Positions 22,042 through 33,900 are shown, counted from the first letter of the stretch. The stretch is 64,000 nt of DNA from Strigamia acuminata (GCA_949358305.1 OX442315.1:10690427-10754426); one strand, 5' to 3'. The notes: generated by a model from the sequence alone, not told the origin. Numbers and translations: made by a program.

Positions 22042-22740
22042 GGGTCTCTCTACCGGTATTTACCAGTATTAAAAACAGGTAATTTCTGCGGAAATACCGA
22101 ATACCGAATACCGTTTTTATTTCGGAATTGGTACCGGTTTTTATTGTTAGATGTCACTGCGATAGTGACATTTGAAACAAACATTGAATGTGTTGATTTT
22201 GGTGTTTCCTAAACCAGCTGATCCTGACATTCCTGAGACTCAACAACCACAAGAATTAGTGATGGAAACATCCACTGACTTGAGTGGAAACAACACAGAA
22301 AATCAACCTGAAATTTCTTTACATGATGAGTTAAACAATGCCATTTCAAATGCTCTTAATGAACCACAGCAACAGGCAAAAACTAATTTAAATTCCTTAA
22401 AAAAGGAATTTACATTGTTTGAAACAACTGGAACACGTTCGAAAAACTTACAGTTGTTGTACGATGCAATTAAATTCGTAAAACCTACATCTACTGACAG
22501 CAAACCTTTTCCATTGTCAGTAATTTTTGTACTAAAATCAGATCAAGTTTGTCTGATCAATCTTTGAATGCCCTTGTACTTTTAAAATTTTACTTTTTAA
22601 AAGAGGAAAATTAAAATAAAAGTATTTAACATTGTACCTATAATTATTAATTTTTACCGAAAAATACCGGTTTACCGGTTTTTTGAATATTCATTACCGA
22701 AATACCGGTTATTCGAAAAGTCCCATTTTGGAGAAACCCT
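22042..22740 (+). mobile_element. Decayed hAT transposon remnant
   Basis: The ends are AGGGTCTCTCTACCGGTATT and ...GGAGAAACCC, inverted with respect to each other. The flanks ATTGCTTA (22034-22041) and ATTACTCA (22741-22748) look like a degenerate 8-bp target duplication, the size expected for hAT. It contains remnants of the transposase C-terminus. Confidence 0.75.
22172..22615 (+). pseudogene. hAT transposase C-terminal fragment, frameshifted
   Basis: The open frame to about 22500 ends in LKKEFTLFETTGTRSKNL and IKFVKPTSTDS, the start of the hAT dimerisation region. The family motif continues only in another frame (SDQSLNALVLLKFY, from about 22551), so at least one frameshift has broken it. 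The residues normally following the PTS motif are corrupted. No N-terminal transposase sequence remains in the window, so the element cannot move by itself. Confidence 0.75.
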
Positions 22741-22748
22741 ATTACTCA

Positions 22749-23360
22749 CCGACTAAAAATTACTTAAAATAAAATTCCAATCTGTTGGCAAAACAAGCAG
22801 GATGACTATAGCAGGTGGAAGTTTTGAACCAGGATGACAAAGTTTATTAATTTATGGGCATCAGCAGTAGAAGCAAGTCATTGCCTCTCATTGAACATGC
22901 ATGAACACTTACTGTATGAGGAAAATTCCTAAACACAATAAGAAATAAATTTCCCACTGTGATAAAGCTAAACAATAAGCAGTCACTTGTGTCTGTGTCA
23001 TGTTAAAGGAAACCTGATCATCCATCATTCATAGTCCAACCATTTAAGCATGACAAGCTAAATGGTGATGAGTAATTAAATTTCTCTCCTGAGCAGTATT
23101 ATCTCTAAAACTTGCTTGACCACTTTGCATTCCCTCAATTAAAATTAATTAAAAAATTACCATATAATTAAATTATAAAAATGTTGGAGTTTATTGGAAA
23201 CTAAAATTAAGCCTAATTAGTTCAAATCAAATGCATAGTCCAGTGCACTTCAGCTTGGTTGGTCAGACAAATGATTCACATCTCTTCCTTTTGTGACTCA
23301 AATGTGACAATATGACATTGTAAATCCAAGAAATAATTGCTCATAACTCATCTCAGATTT
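22749..23360. other. Spacer upstream of the small secreted-protein genes
   Basis: AT-rich, with no gene recognised. It ends at the TATA box of the next gene. Confidence 0.4.
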
Positions 23361-23361
23361 G

Positions 23362-23369
23362 TATATAAA
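23362..23369 (+). promoter_or_regulatory. TATA box of the Met/Gly-rich peptide gene
   Basis: TATATAAA, 68 bp before the ATG at 23437. The intervening leader is A/C-rich with CAACAACAACAAAC. Confidence 0.6.
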
Positions 23370-23436
23370 GCAGCAGCAAAAAGCATCAACAACAACAAAC
23401 ATCACTTGAATTGCCAACAAGTAAACAACAAACAAT

Positions 23437-23807
23437 ATGGCCACTATTGCATACATTTTGACTGTATTTCTAGCATTGGTTGCTCTAGTTAACTGCCAAT
23501 ATGGAGGTGGAATGGTAAGTTAAAAACTAGTAAATCTTTCATTTTTTTGTATATGTTTGAATTTATTTAATTTTTTTTGCTCCAGATGTACAATCCATAC
23601 ATGAATCCAATGATGAATATGGGAGGATATCGTCCCTATCCGTATGGAATGATGGGAGGAATGGGCATGGGTGGAATGGGCATGGGAGGAATGGGTATGG
23701 GAATGGGTGGAATGGGAATGGGAATGTATCCATATGGAGTTGGATTCTATAATGAGAATGGAACAAGCGCCCAAGACGAAGCACAACAAGCGCCACAAGA
23801 GAAATAA
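23437..23807 (+). CDS. Met/Gly-rich small secreted protein
   Basis: Two exons: 23437-23514 and 23586-23807, phase-0 intron of 71 bp, 99 aa. Exon 1 encodes a signal peptide (MATIAYILTVFLALVALVNC) followed by QYGGGM. Exon 2 starts MYNPYMNPMMNMGGYRPYPY and then repeats GMGG/MGMG units, ending with a short acidic-polar tail (QDEAQQAPQEK). AATAAA follows near 23876. The composition suggests a structural or mucus/cuticle-associated peptide; I recognise no known family. The next gene to the right has the same intron position and a related QY..GM junction. Confidence 0.75.
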
Positions 23808-24965
23808 AAACAAATGTTATTATTATTTTTACGTTTATGTATTAGATTATTATTTTTTTTTTTACATTTTTTTTTAATAAAATTATTTGAAAAAATCAAT
23901 TATTTGTATTTTTTGTGTTTGTCCATTGCTAAAAATTGATTACGATTATGATTTTACAGTAAAATCATAATCGATCGTTATTGGTATCGGCGATATTTCA
24001 AAATTTGCATATCGGTCAAAAAGTCTAAATTTACTCAAATGTTTTGATGGTGGATTCTTCAGCTGCAAGCATTGTAACAATTGAAAGTTTAACCAGCGAG
24101 AATATCGAACTTGTGTGGCAGCCATTTTAAATTCGGTTGTAAAAACTAAAACCAGGCATTAAAAAAAAAACACTTCAAAAACCACTTGTCGTGTTTTCCG
24201 TTTTTGTAGTTTTGGTGTACATTCCGTTTATAGAAACACTTGCTGCATTCAAAAACTAAAATATTTTGTGTTTTACTTCAATTTTAAACCAAAAATGACA
24301 TCATTTCCTGTTTAAACCCATGTTAAAACTTAAAATACACTTAAACTAAAATTGTTATTTTAATTTTTGAATGCAGCTACTATAAACAGACAAACAGAGA
24401 AATTGGTTTGGATTTTGGATTTAAATTTGGAATTGATTATGTTATTACACCACAATTAATTCAAAATGGCTGCCAATGCCTGGAATGACGTCATTAGCTG
24501 TCATTGCTAAAGCATGAATTTGAGAACTGTTGATGGCATTTAGCATAAGTTGCATGTTGACCAAATTTCACCATTTTTGATCAAATTTTAGATTGATTTA
24601 TTTTTGTCTGATTTATACTTTTTCGGGTAGTAGAAACACAATAAACAAACTCTAAATGCCATATTGACACAATAACAAAAAACAAATATTCTAGGCCCAA
24701 TGCAGACCAAAAACTATTACCGGTTTTTCCCTTTGCCTGGTAACATTCTATGTCCAGGTAGTCACCATCCATTATCCAAAACAAATTCAACCATGCATAT
24801 AAAAATTACTCACCAACCTATTACTAGGTAATGTTGTCAATGATCTGAAATAAAAGTGTTTTATTAGTAATTTCTGTCCACACTATTGACCAACATGAAG
24901 CCTTTGCACTACTACTTGCATCCTGTGATTCATATTGACACCCAACCAAGCATGAAGTTTGAATG
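23808..24965. other. Spacer with MITE
   Basis: Contains a TTTGACCGATAT-family fragment (about 23930-24035) and the TAGCTGCATTC MITE. No further gene recognised. Confidence 0.4.
24240..24379. mobile_element. TAGCTGCATTC MITE, full copy
   Basis: Starts TTGCTGCATTCAAAAACTAA and ends TTTTTGAATGCAGCTA. The 140-bp body is nearly self-complementary (TTTAAACCAAAAATGACATC). It is highly similar to 43878-44017. Confidence 0.8.
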
Positions 24966-24974
24966 TATATAAAA
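24966..24974 (+). promoter_or_regulatory. TATA box of the small secreted-protein gene at 25007
   Basis: TATATAAAA, 41 bp before the ATG, implying a leader of only about ten bases. Confidence 0.55.
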
Positions 24975-25006
24975 CCAATCATTCTGTAAATCCTCCACCA
25001 TTTGTG

Positions 25007-25337
25007 ATGAAGTGTCCGCAATCCATTTTCCTGTTGTTCTACCTGCTGATAATATTTGAAAATTCTCATTGCCAGTATCCTGGAATGCCAATTCCAGTAA
25101 GTATATATCCTTTATCTATTTCTACAGTAAAATAAAATTTTAAAAAATTTAATTTTTACTTCAATTTTGTAGTATATGAATCCCTGCTTGTCCGCATACA
25201 GTGTTGGTGGCCAAGCAGAGTATTTAAGATGCACGCAAGGCATGAATTTCAATGCGAACCCCATGTCCTATTTATTGGGCACAGGAAACCGCGATGCCGA
25301 CGGGAACGAAACTGAAACGGATCCAAATTTAACCTAA
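25007..25337 (+). CDS. Small secreted Cys-containing protein, family unknown
   Basis: Two exons: 25007-25096 and 25173-25337, phase-0 intron of 76 bp, 84 aa. Exon 1 is a signal peptide (MKCPQSIFLLFYLLIIFENS) then HCQYPGMPIP. Exon 2 contains CLSAYSVGGQAEYLRC, a short two-cysteine segment, and a polar acidic end (DADGNETETDPNLT). The layout (signal exon, QY-Gly-Met junction, phase-0 intron) matches the Met/Gly-rich gene 1.2 kb upstream, so the two may be diverged duplicates. About 30 bp around the stop codon are directly repeated just downstream. Function unknown. Confidence 0.65.
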
Positions 25338-25375
25338 ACTGTTCCTGAAACGGATCCAAATTCAACCTAAACTGT
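25311..25375. repeat. Direct repeat across the stop codon
   Basis: GAAACGGATCCAAATTTAAC (from about 25313) followed by CTAAACTGTTC recurs at about 25349 as GAAACGGATCCAAATTCAAC, with the same continuation. The first copy ends the reading frame; the second is untranslated. Confidence 0.8.
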
Positions 25376-25386
25376 TCTATCTTATA

Positions 25387-25590
25387 TTACCGTATTACCT
25401 CACTTTAAGCCGCATGTCGGTAAACCCCGTTTCTACTGGCATAAAAAGCATTTTTAGATGTCCAAAATGTAGGAAATTGGCCTAAATTTCTATAAATTTC
25501 CGCAAATTTTAGTAATAATCTTCATCAGAATGTCAAGAAAACTCAAATTTCAGGCCAAAATTCCACTCAAACCAGCACGTTTGACTGAAA
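25387..25590. repeat. Dispersed repeat (TTTTTAGATGTCCAAAATG family)
   Basis: Contains TTTTTAGATGTCCAAAATG, GGCCTAAATTTCTATAAATT and CAAGAAAACTCAAATTTC. Related copies lie at about 62530-62690 (same strand) and 44375-44515 (opposite strand). It starts TACCGTATTACCTCAC, resembling the TACCGTA-ended MITEs. Confidence 0.65.
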
Positions 25591-25979
25591 TTCCAAAAAC
25601 CATTGTTGTGTTCCCACTCAACAAGAGACTAATTGAATTGATTGCCTTTGTGGATTATTACGTTTTCTATTGTTTGAATATTTACTATGTAATAAGCGAA
25701 TTTGGTTACCTTGGAAACGGTTAATAAATAAATGAGTCGACTGCCTAAATTCATGAGTGAATGTTGTGAGGTTTTGTTTGGGTCCACAAAATGAGTGAAA
25801 GTTAGCCTGGGACTCAACAACCATGTAAACCCATATCCAACCGTTTAAAGCAGGGTAATATGACACATAAAAATATAAAAAAATCAATAATAAATTATAT
25901 TATGTTAAAATAAATTGTCTAAAAATGCTGCATTTGAACTTAACTTTATTGATCCCACCCAACGACACAATTAAACATT

Positions 25980-26117
25980 ACGATTAAAATAAAAATATTT
26001 ACCATTGCAGCTATATTTTATTTTACTTTAGCCGAAAAATACCGGTTTACCGGTTTTTTGAATATCGAATACCGAAATACCGGTTTTACCAAAACTCCCA
26101 ATTTGGAGAAACCCTAT
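25980..26117. mobile_element. hAT-like element, right-end fragment
   Basis: Matches 15880-16113 and the right end of 22042-22740: AATACCGGTTTACCGG, GAATACCGAAATACCGG and the terminus TTTGGAGAAACCC. Only the right end is present. Confidence 0.65.
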
Positions 26118-26240
26118 ACTCACATATCAGACATCGCCAATTGAACAAAAATCAATTTTTTGAACATTTTATTTCTCATAAACATTCACCATCACGTCCG
26201 TACAATTCAAAATCCCACTTAAACTATAATAATTTCACTT

Positions 26241-26646
26241 TTAATGTTTCCGGAACAATCCCTTTCTCACTTTTGCCTTTTTTCTGGGGGGTGTGGTGGG
26301 TTTGGTGGGTTTGGTGGTTTTGGCAATTCGGCAATTCGCCAGCTCCGGTGATAAGCACTTCAATTCTTTGGCATTGAATTCATACTGGACCTTTCCACGT
26401 TTGGCACATGGTATTAGTTTCGCCTGGCCTTTTATGCAGTAAACGAACGAGAGACAGCTTTGGGGATTTGGATATTTGCCTACTTTGTCCAACGAGCAAT
26501 TGAAATTGACGTGGTCCAAATGGATGTAACCTTAAATAGAGAAGGAAAACTGTTAAATCAAGTGGAAATAAAAATTGAAAATATATTTTACCAAGAACGT
26601 GTGCAGAAAAACTGCACAAAACGAGCACAGCACACGAGAAATTCAT
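26241..26646 (-). CDS. Secreted single-domain chitin-binding protein (peritrophin-A/CBM14)
   Basis: Two exons: 26592-26646 and 26241-26530, phase-1 intron of 61 bp, 114 aa. Residues 1-19 are the signal peptide (MNFSCAVLVLCSFSAHVLG). Six cysteines at about 30, 44, 50, 60, 77 and 85, with GKYPNPQSC, FVYC, GQAKLIPC and YEFNAKELKC, follow the CBM14 pattern of three disulfides and aromatic chitin-contact residues. A basic Lys/Thr/Pro tail (86-114) follows. The family binds chitin in peritrophic matrix or cuticle. With one domain, this is at the small end of the family. The three neighbours to the left are also small secreted proteins on short two-exon genes. Confidence 0.85.
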
Positions 26647-26759
26647 CGAGACTGGAGAATTTGACGCAATTGGAGCTTTCGTTGTATTCAATTCCGTGAT
26701 GTAAAGAGCAATAAAACGGATTCATTCCAAAAATATCAAATTGTAAAATAATATTTTGA

Positions 26760-27330
26760 GAAAACAAATTCAATTATAGTTTATGCTTTATTTAACCTAT
26801 TTTAACAGTGTGTTTTCAATGCTTATTCATGCTATTTTAACATTTATATAAGTGCTTTTAATGTTATTTATCTATTTTATCGTTTATTTAAGTGTTTTAA
26901 TGTTATTTTATCGTTTATTTCTAGTGTTTTTAATGTTTAGTTAAGTGTTTTATGTTTTTAATGTGTGTACGTGCTAATTTAACGTTAAATTAAGTGTTTT
27001 TAACGTTTATTTAAGTGTCTTTAATGTTTATTTAAGTGTTTTTAATGTTTATTTGTGTATTTTAACGTTATTTAAGTGTTTTTAATGTTTATTTATGTAT
27101 TTTAACGTTTATTTCTACTGTTTTTAATGCTGATTTATTTATAATTGTCTGTTATTATTAAATTTATGACTATTTAATCGAATTTTTCACATTTTTATAA
27201 GTTTCTAACTAATAAATTTGTGTTTCACGACAAGCAACAAATAAATAAATTATCATTTGTCAGGTTTTTATTACAAATTACTATGAAAACCTCAGTCACT
27301 GAAACTTGCTTTTTTTATTCGTCTTATACA
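26760..27330. repeat. Degenerate AT-rich tandem region
   Basis: Loose repeats of TTTAAGTGTTTTTAATGTTT with variants span roughly 26790-27130, then AT-rich sequence to the end of the eIF3e gene. No gene. Confidence 0.6.
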
Positions 27331-27350
27331 TCGGTTATTCCACTAAACTT

Positions 27351-30300
27351 CTAGAAATCCTGCGCACCCCAATGCAATGACTGCAAATGAAAATTATTTA
27401 TAAAATATATAAATTAACTAACTAATGGAGGTTAATGAATGGAATGTAAATTACCAAATCCTGATTTCGCGGACTGAGTCTCTTTTCGATGTTCGCCGCC
27501 AACGTCTGCGCTTTAAACGACAGATTCTTCGTCTTCTCAATCAATTGCTGGTACGGTGACACGGCCTGCGTTCCCATCACCACGTGACCCAACTTGGAAT
27601 CGATTTTAGCATCTAAACGCGCGTTACGGATCAAATTAACGATCCATCGTTCGGCATCCCCGGGCGCCATGTTTAATTTCTCAGCCAACATGCTAAACAA
27701 GAAAAACGAAAAAAAATCGTAAAATTGTAAAAATAAAATTCCAATAAACGTAAAAATGTAAAAAAAACTGTAAAAATGTAAACATAGACGTCAAAGTGTA
27801 AAAATACATGTAGAAACGTAAAAAAACGTAAAAATAAACGTAAAAATGTGAAAATAAACGTAAAGATGTACAAATAAACGTAAAAATGTAAAAAAAACGT
27901 AAAATTGTAAAAATAAACGTAAAAATGTAAAAATAAACGTGAAAATAAACGTAAAAATGTAAAAATAAACGTAAAAATGTAAAAAACGTAAAAATGTAAG
28001 AATAAACGTAAAAATAAACGTAAAAATGTAAAAATAAACGTAAAAATAAACGTAAAAATGTAAAAATAAACGTAAAAATGTAAAAATAAACGTAAAAATG
28101 TAAAAATAAACGTAAAAATGTAAACTAAACGTAAAAATCTCTTTAAAAATGTCAATCTAATTTTCTTTGAGTCTCACTTGATGCTAATGCATTGATGAAT
28201 CCGACAAAACGTTTCGAAAATCATTAAACGAGCGTTGTCTATGAAATCCTCCAGACACGCAACTAAGAAAAAGTCGTTCGATAACACCTGATATTAATTT
28301 AAAAAAAAAAAAAAAAAAAGTTAAAAAAATATAATTTTTTTAAAATATTTTCTTTCCCCCTTACGGCTTCGCATTCTCTCAGTTTCTGTTGCGCGCCGTC
28401 GAAATCGAAATTCACGTACAAGTGCTCCAAAAACTCCGTGATGGGGTCACGGTAAGTGTATGCTTCCTGCAAACATAAACAAAAATTTTCAATTTTCATT
28501 CCTAATTGTTTACATTTTAAATTTATCACCTGTTGAATGACTTTGACCAAATCCTTCAGAGCACTGCGATGGTATTTGTTTGTAATTATTGCAGTCGCGA
28601 GGTAGCGCAAAATGTGTGGACAAATTGTTTGAATTGCGTTCAAATACCTTGAAAAATCGTAAAGAATTTTAAAAACACATTTTGTGCCATTTACTAAGTG
28701 ATTTCATCGAGTAGAAAATGGCTAAAACAAGCGATTTTCACATATTTAACGCAAAAAACCAGCAATTTTTATGTATTTAATACAAAAACTAGCAATTTTC
28801 AGATATTTAATGTGAAAAACTACCAATTTTGACGTATTTAATGTGATAAACTACCAATTTTGACGTATTTAATGTGAAAAACTTCCAATTTTGACGTATT
28901 TAATGTGAAAAACTACCAATTTTGACGTGTTTAATGTGAAAAATTACCAATTTTGACGTATTTTATGTGAAAAACTACCAACTTTCACGTATTTAACATT
29001 AAAACCGTCAATTTTTATTCATTTAACGTGAAAAACCAGCAATTTTCACATATTTAACGTGAAAAACCAGCAATTTTCACATGTTTAACGTAAAAAATCA
29101 TCAATTTTTGTTCACTTAATCCGAAAAATTAGCAATTTTCACTCGTTTAAATCTTTGTTTAAAGTTTTAAAACATACTGCGGCTGATATAGAAATGTTTC
29201 AATAATCAAATCACGTCCTCGCGTGTGATTGAAAAACACAAACAAACTCCAATGTATTAGCCATGTCCGTTGTTGCAACGACTGCAAGGATGATCCAAAC
29301 GACTACAATAAAAAAAAATACACAAATGTAAACTTTAAACTCAAAATCCAAAATTTTTCACTAATAATTACATTATTATCGATATAATGCTTCAAACGAT
29401 TCAGATCCTCAAGTGCCAAATCCCAGTTCTGCATTAAAATCTCCGATGCTAATTTACCCCATAATCCATTTAAATAATTTTTATCGTCTTGTGGAACCTT
29501 AAATCAAACAAAAATCATTAAATCACCAAAACCTAATCAAAAATATATTTAAAAAAAGAAAAATCAACGTTTAAAGCGTTAAACGTCAAATTAACACACA
29601 AAAAAACAATCTAAACGCCAAATTAACACAAAAAACTCGAATTAAAAGCTAAATTAACACAAAAAAATTGATTTGAAAGCCAAATTCACACAAAAAAATC
29701 AATTTGAAAGCGAAATTAACACAAAAAACTCAATCTAACTGCAATTAACGGCGTTTAAATACATTAATCAACATCCAAATCCAAGTAAACAACGTTTTAG
29801 ATTACCAAAGCACGATAAAAATTCAAATATTCAGCAGCACCGGTATAGTTCCCGCATTCGTATTGAAATTTGGCGAAATTATAAGGCACGTCCATCATAC
29901 TCATCTCGAACTAAAAATTAGAAAAAAATACATTTAAACACAACTTTCGACCACAAACACAGTCAAAATTTCGTACGCCGAATTTCTGCGACAAAAACTC
30001 TAATAATTGTCCGCTGTCCCTCGAATTGTGGATTTGTTTCGACACTTCAGGGTCGTTCAAAATCTTGAAAAACGGCTCCATTTCCTCTTGCAAGTGCTTC
30101 AATTGGCTCACAACTTCCACACGTTTTTCCTTCAATGCTAAACACACAAAAAAATTTAAATATTTTCAATTTAATTTCATTTAATTCGATTTCGCGTGAA
30201 AATCAAAAAATTCACCTTGCGGGACTTCTTCGTCTGGATACAAGTTTTTGTGCACATCCATGGCGAAGTCCACCATGTTCGTATTACTGAGTAACTCCAA

Positions 30301-30560
30301 TTTCCCTCGTAACATTTCTTGTTCATCGTAAATCTAAAGATCAAAAAATAAAAAAAAATTAACAATACGGACCCGAAAATGGCCGAAAAACATTAATTTT
30401 TCTTTTTAAACGCTTTATAAATCGATTCTAAGTATTTCGAAACATTAAACCCACTCGAATACACGCTAACCTTTTTTACAGACAAAAATTCGAGCAATGG
30501 AAACACCAAATGTCGGTCTAAATATGTTCCCATGCGCGTTGTCAAGTCGAATTCCGCCAT
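27351..30560 (-). CDS. eIF3e: Eukaryotic translation initiation factor 3 subunit E
   Basis: Eleven exons: 30471-30560, 30216-30333, 29977-30137, 29806-29910, 29372-29497, 29178-29302, 28530-28647, 28365-28466, 28178-28287, 27455-27692 and 27351-27380, giving 440 aa, close to the usual ~445. All phases join correctly. Landmarks: [20 protein letters not shown] at the start, [88 protein letters not shown] and [20 protein letters not shown], i.e. the helical repeats then the PCI domain. It is a subunit of the eIF3 complex that recruits mRNA to the 40S ribosome. Several introns are swollen by minisatellites. The start lies 382 bp from the divergently transcribed CCCH gene, suggesting a shared promoter region. 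Confidence 0.95.
27725..28138. repeat. Minisatellite in an eIF3e intron
   Basis: Tandem units AAAAATAAACGTAAAAATGT (about 20 bp, some shortened to 12). It fills nearly all of the intron 27693-28177. The long minus-strand ORF across it is a repeat artefact. Confidence 0.9.
28730..29150. repeat. Second eIF3e intron minisatellite
   Basis: Units of about 33 bp containing AAAAACTACCAATTTTGACG and TATTTAATGTG, becoming more diverged at the right side (AACCAGCAATTTTCACA). It fills the intron 28648-29177. Confidence 0.85.
29560..29750. repeat. Third eIF3e intron minisatellite
   Basis: Short array of about 30-bp units with AAATTAACACAAAAAA and TCAATTTGAAAGC, inside the intron 29498-29805. Confidence 0.75.
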
Positions 30561-30942
30561 CTTTGCAATGAAAACTCGTCCTCGCTGGAAATCGGGACAC
30601 TAGTGCAACGTTTCACCGATTCGCCGGTAGGGCAATGTAGAACAAAACTACACGCGATGCATTACGGGATATAATAAAAACCGTGCGGAAGCCATGGCGT
30701 CCCTACTAAACACATTAAGTATCAAAAAATAATATAAGGTGAGTGAAATAACACATCCAAACACAAAAGTTGTATTTATTTCTCTCAAAATTCAGGTTTT
30801 TCCGCTGCAGATTTATTTTCCGCGCTGTTAATTCTAGCGCTCCGTAGATTCCCCATTGTTGATCTACACAACCGTCGGTGTGCACTGTCTACAGTTACAG
30901 AAGGCCCGGATCTTGCGAGATTCAACGCAGGCGAAACAGGAC
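30561..30942. promoter_or_regulatory. Shared divergent promoter region, eIF3e / CCCH gene
   Basis: 382 bp between two start codons pointing outward. It contains AAG|GTGAGT at about 30739 and a T-rich tract ending in AG at 30795, consistent with a 5'-untranslated intron of the plus-strand gene. No TATA box was seen. The frame of the CCCH gene stays open upstream to about 30838, so its N-terminus could be longer. Confidence 0.5.
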
Positions 30943-33900
30943 ATGGCGTGGAACCCGAAATATCGGAATAGTGCGATGATTTTTGATAGGAAACGTAAAG
31001 AGAAATGAAATTGTATTTTTTTGTGATTGCTAGGAAATGATGCGGGGCCGTACAAAAGACGAATTAAGTACGAAAAGAAAGACACAAGTATGTTACCATC
31101 GTTGGTACACGACAATTTCCTTCAGCCACCGATTGGTTTGTTGTGGATTTGTGGTCGTAAAATGGCGGTTAATTTTGTTTTCGTTTGTTTTTTTTTAGCA
31201 GTGAGAGATGGACCGAGGGATAATGTGTGTTTTGAATTTTGGAAAGATGCTGTGTGTCCGAAGGAAAATTGCAATTCAATTCATAAACCGTTGACATGGG
31301 AAGAGGTAAATGCGATTGTGTTTGGTTGGCCTGGAATATATATGTTGTGGATGTTTCTGGATTTGATGATTTGTTGATAGGATTTTTTGATTTTGGTAAA
31401 TTGAAATTGATTTAGTGTGTGGGATTTTTAACAGTTTATTCGATTTTTAAAACATTTTAATAGATTTGTAACAGGTTTAATGTTCTTGTAGGTTTTGTAA
31501 CAGATTTATCGATTTTTACACATTTTGATGATTTTTTTTGTTGGATTTGGCCAGATTTATTGGATTTTTAACAGATTTGATGGATTTTTGTAGGTATTTT
31601 TGACAAATTTAAAAGATTTTTATAGGTTTTTAAATATTTTGATGGATATATGGGTGGGACCTCATTTGCGATGGTCAAATTTGCGATTGCTAAAATTGCT
31701 CTCAAATTAGCGATGTTGCAAATTTGCGACGATTAAAATTAATTAAAATAAAATAAAAATAAAATTGAATTGAGTTCTGGAACTCCACTTTTGCTCCGAT
31801 TTTGCACGTCGCTTGGATGCAGTCGCCGGGGGATGGGCGCCGGCTCCAAACCGTCTACGAATTTAGTCACCATGAGCAGTCGGTCGTGTGTCCACTCGGA
31901 CACTGCCAACTGCGACCTCACTGCTAGGACCCCGCCATTTTTTATAGATTTTAAACAGATTTAGCGAATTTTTATAGATTTTAAACAAATTTAGCAGATT
32001 TTTATAGATTTTAAACAGATTTAGCGAATTTTTGTAGGTTCTTAAACAGATTAGCGGAATTATGTAGTTTTTGCTAACATTTGATGCACTTTTGTTGGTT
32101 TTAATGCATTATTACAGTAATCCTAACGGATTTTTTGGGATATTTTTACGTTTTCATTGATCTTTTTTTAACACTGGAAAGGCCAGAGCGGTCATTTTGA
32201 CCGCATCAGCTGTTTTAAACAGCTGTAGCAATAAACCCAATGGGTTTACAATGCTGGTATTTTTTCACTTTTACTGATTTATGATACTTTACATCATAAA
32301 TCAGCAAACGTGGCATTTTTCTTTAAAAAAAATTTTAAAAAAGCGAATTAACCTAGAAAGGCCGAATGCGGTCAAAATGACCGCTTGAAACAACGCTGCA
32401 CAAGACGTGCACGAAACGTGGACAAAACGCGCACAAATCGTGCAAAATACATAAACAATACGTGTATCTTGCGTTTTGCCATCAAATTGATCAGTAACAC
32501 GCGAAATATACGAAGAAAATAGCAAAACAAAAATTGATGGTTTTTATAAAACCTGATAAAATTAAATTTCCGTTTTTAATTTTATCAGATTTTATAAAAA
32601 CCATCAATTTTTGTTTTGCTATTTTCTTTGCATATTTCGCGTGTTACTCATCAATTTGATGGCAAAACGCAAGATACACGTATTGTTTATGTATTTTGCA
32701 CAATTTGTGCGCGTTTTGTCCACGTTTCATGCACGTCTTGTGCGGTTGTTTCAAGCGGTCATTTTGACCGCTTTCGGCCTTTCTAGGTAGGCGGAAATTC
32801 CGGCCTTTCTAGTGTTAATAGATTATTAACTTAATCAAATTTATTGAATGTTTAAATTTTAAAAAATCACTATTTTATGGCTATCACAATTACCAGCACT
32901 AATTTTAAAAATTCCTCCGTTTACAGCCGCTAGAAACCGTAAGCCGCTACTTCTACTACCTAATCGACTCCAAAAACTGGGATGCATCCATCGAAATATA
33001 CCGATGTTTCCTCTCAAAATGCGAAACACAACAGAAGATAAAATTTGTAAAAAAAATAATAATAATAATAATAATAATAATACAGTCTAACCTCGTTACA
33101 ACGAACTGCGATATAACGAATACTTAAAAATGGCTTGCCTGCTTGGTTAAACCATGTTAAAAAAATTGATATAACGAACTTCCGTTATAAATAAGTGTGT
33201 GCGCGTTACCAAAATAACGCCCAATGTTATTTTTTTTGGCGATAACACAACGTATTATTGCCGGAATAACGCAAGACATTCTGCAACAACGCCGAACAAC
33301 GCAACAGCGCAGCAATAACCAGCAATACCAATAAAAAAAATTTTTTTAAGCAAATTTAAAGACTATACTACAACACAAACGATGGTTTCTGGCTGTAGTT
33401 ATTGCTATCTTTCGGAAGGTGAGCGGTATTTGCAGCAATTGACGCTTTTGGAGTTGCCGCGGCGTTGTTGCGAAATAACGCCTGCATTGCGATATTTTGT
33501 GAATAACGCAACGCCTCGCACGAAAATAATAATGCACACGCCTAGTTATAAACGAACCGTTTTTCGGGCCCCTTGCAATTCGTTATAACGAGGCTCGACT
33601 GTAATAATAATAATAACAAGAATTCCCACTACGTTATCTAATTCCAGCTGACCACCCTCTGTTTAGCAATGCTAAACTCCAACAACATTCTGCAGGCCTT
33701 TGGGCTGGTCAGCGAAGTCGAACAACTAGACATCCAGAACCCCTTACTCCTATGGACCCTCCTCTCCACCTGCCACCTCATCCCCAACGAACACAGACAG
33801 CTCCGCAGCAATTTCATCAACTACCTGATCAAGACCGACATCAAACTCGACGCGCACCACATGCGCATGGCGCTCGACAACATCGTCATCCTCCCGGACA

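Noticed and set aside
27673-28155. 160-codon minus-strand ORF rich in Phe and Tyr
   Set aside because: Produced by the intron minisatellite of eIF3e; it overlaps a well-supported exon in another frame only at its end.
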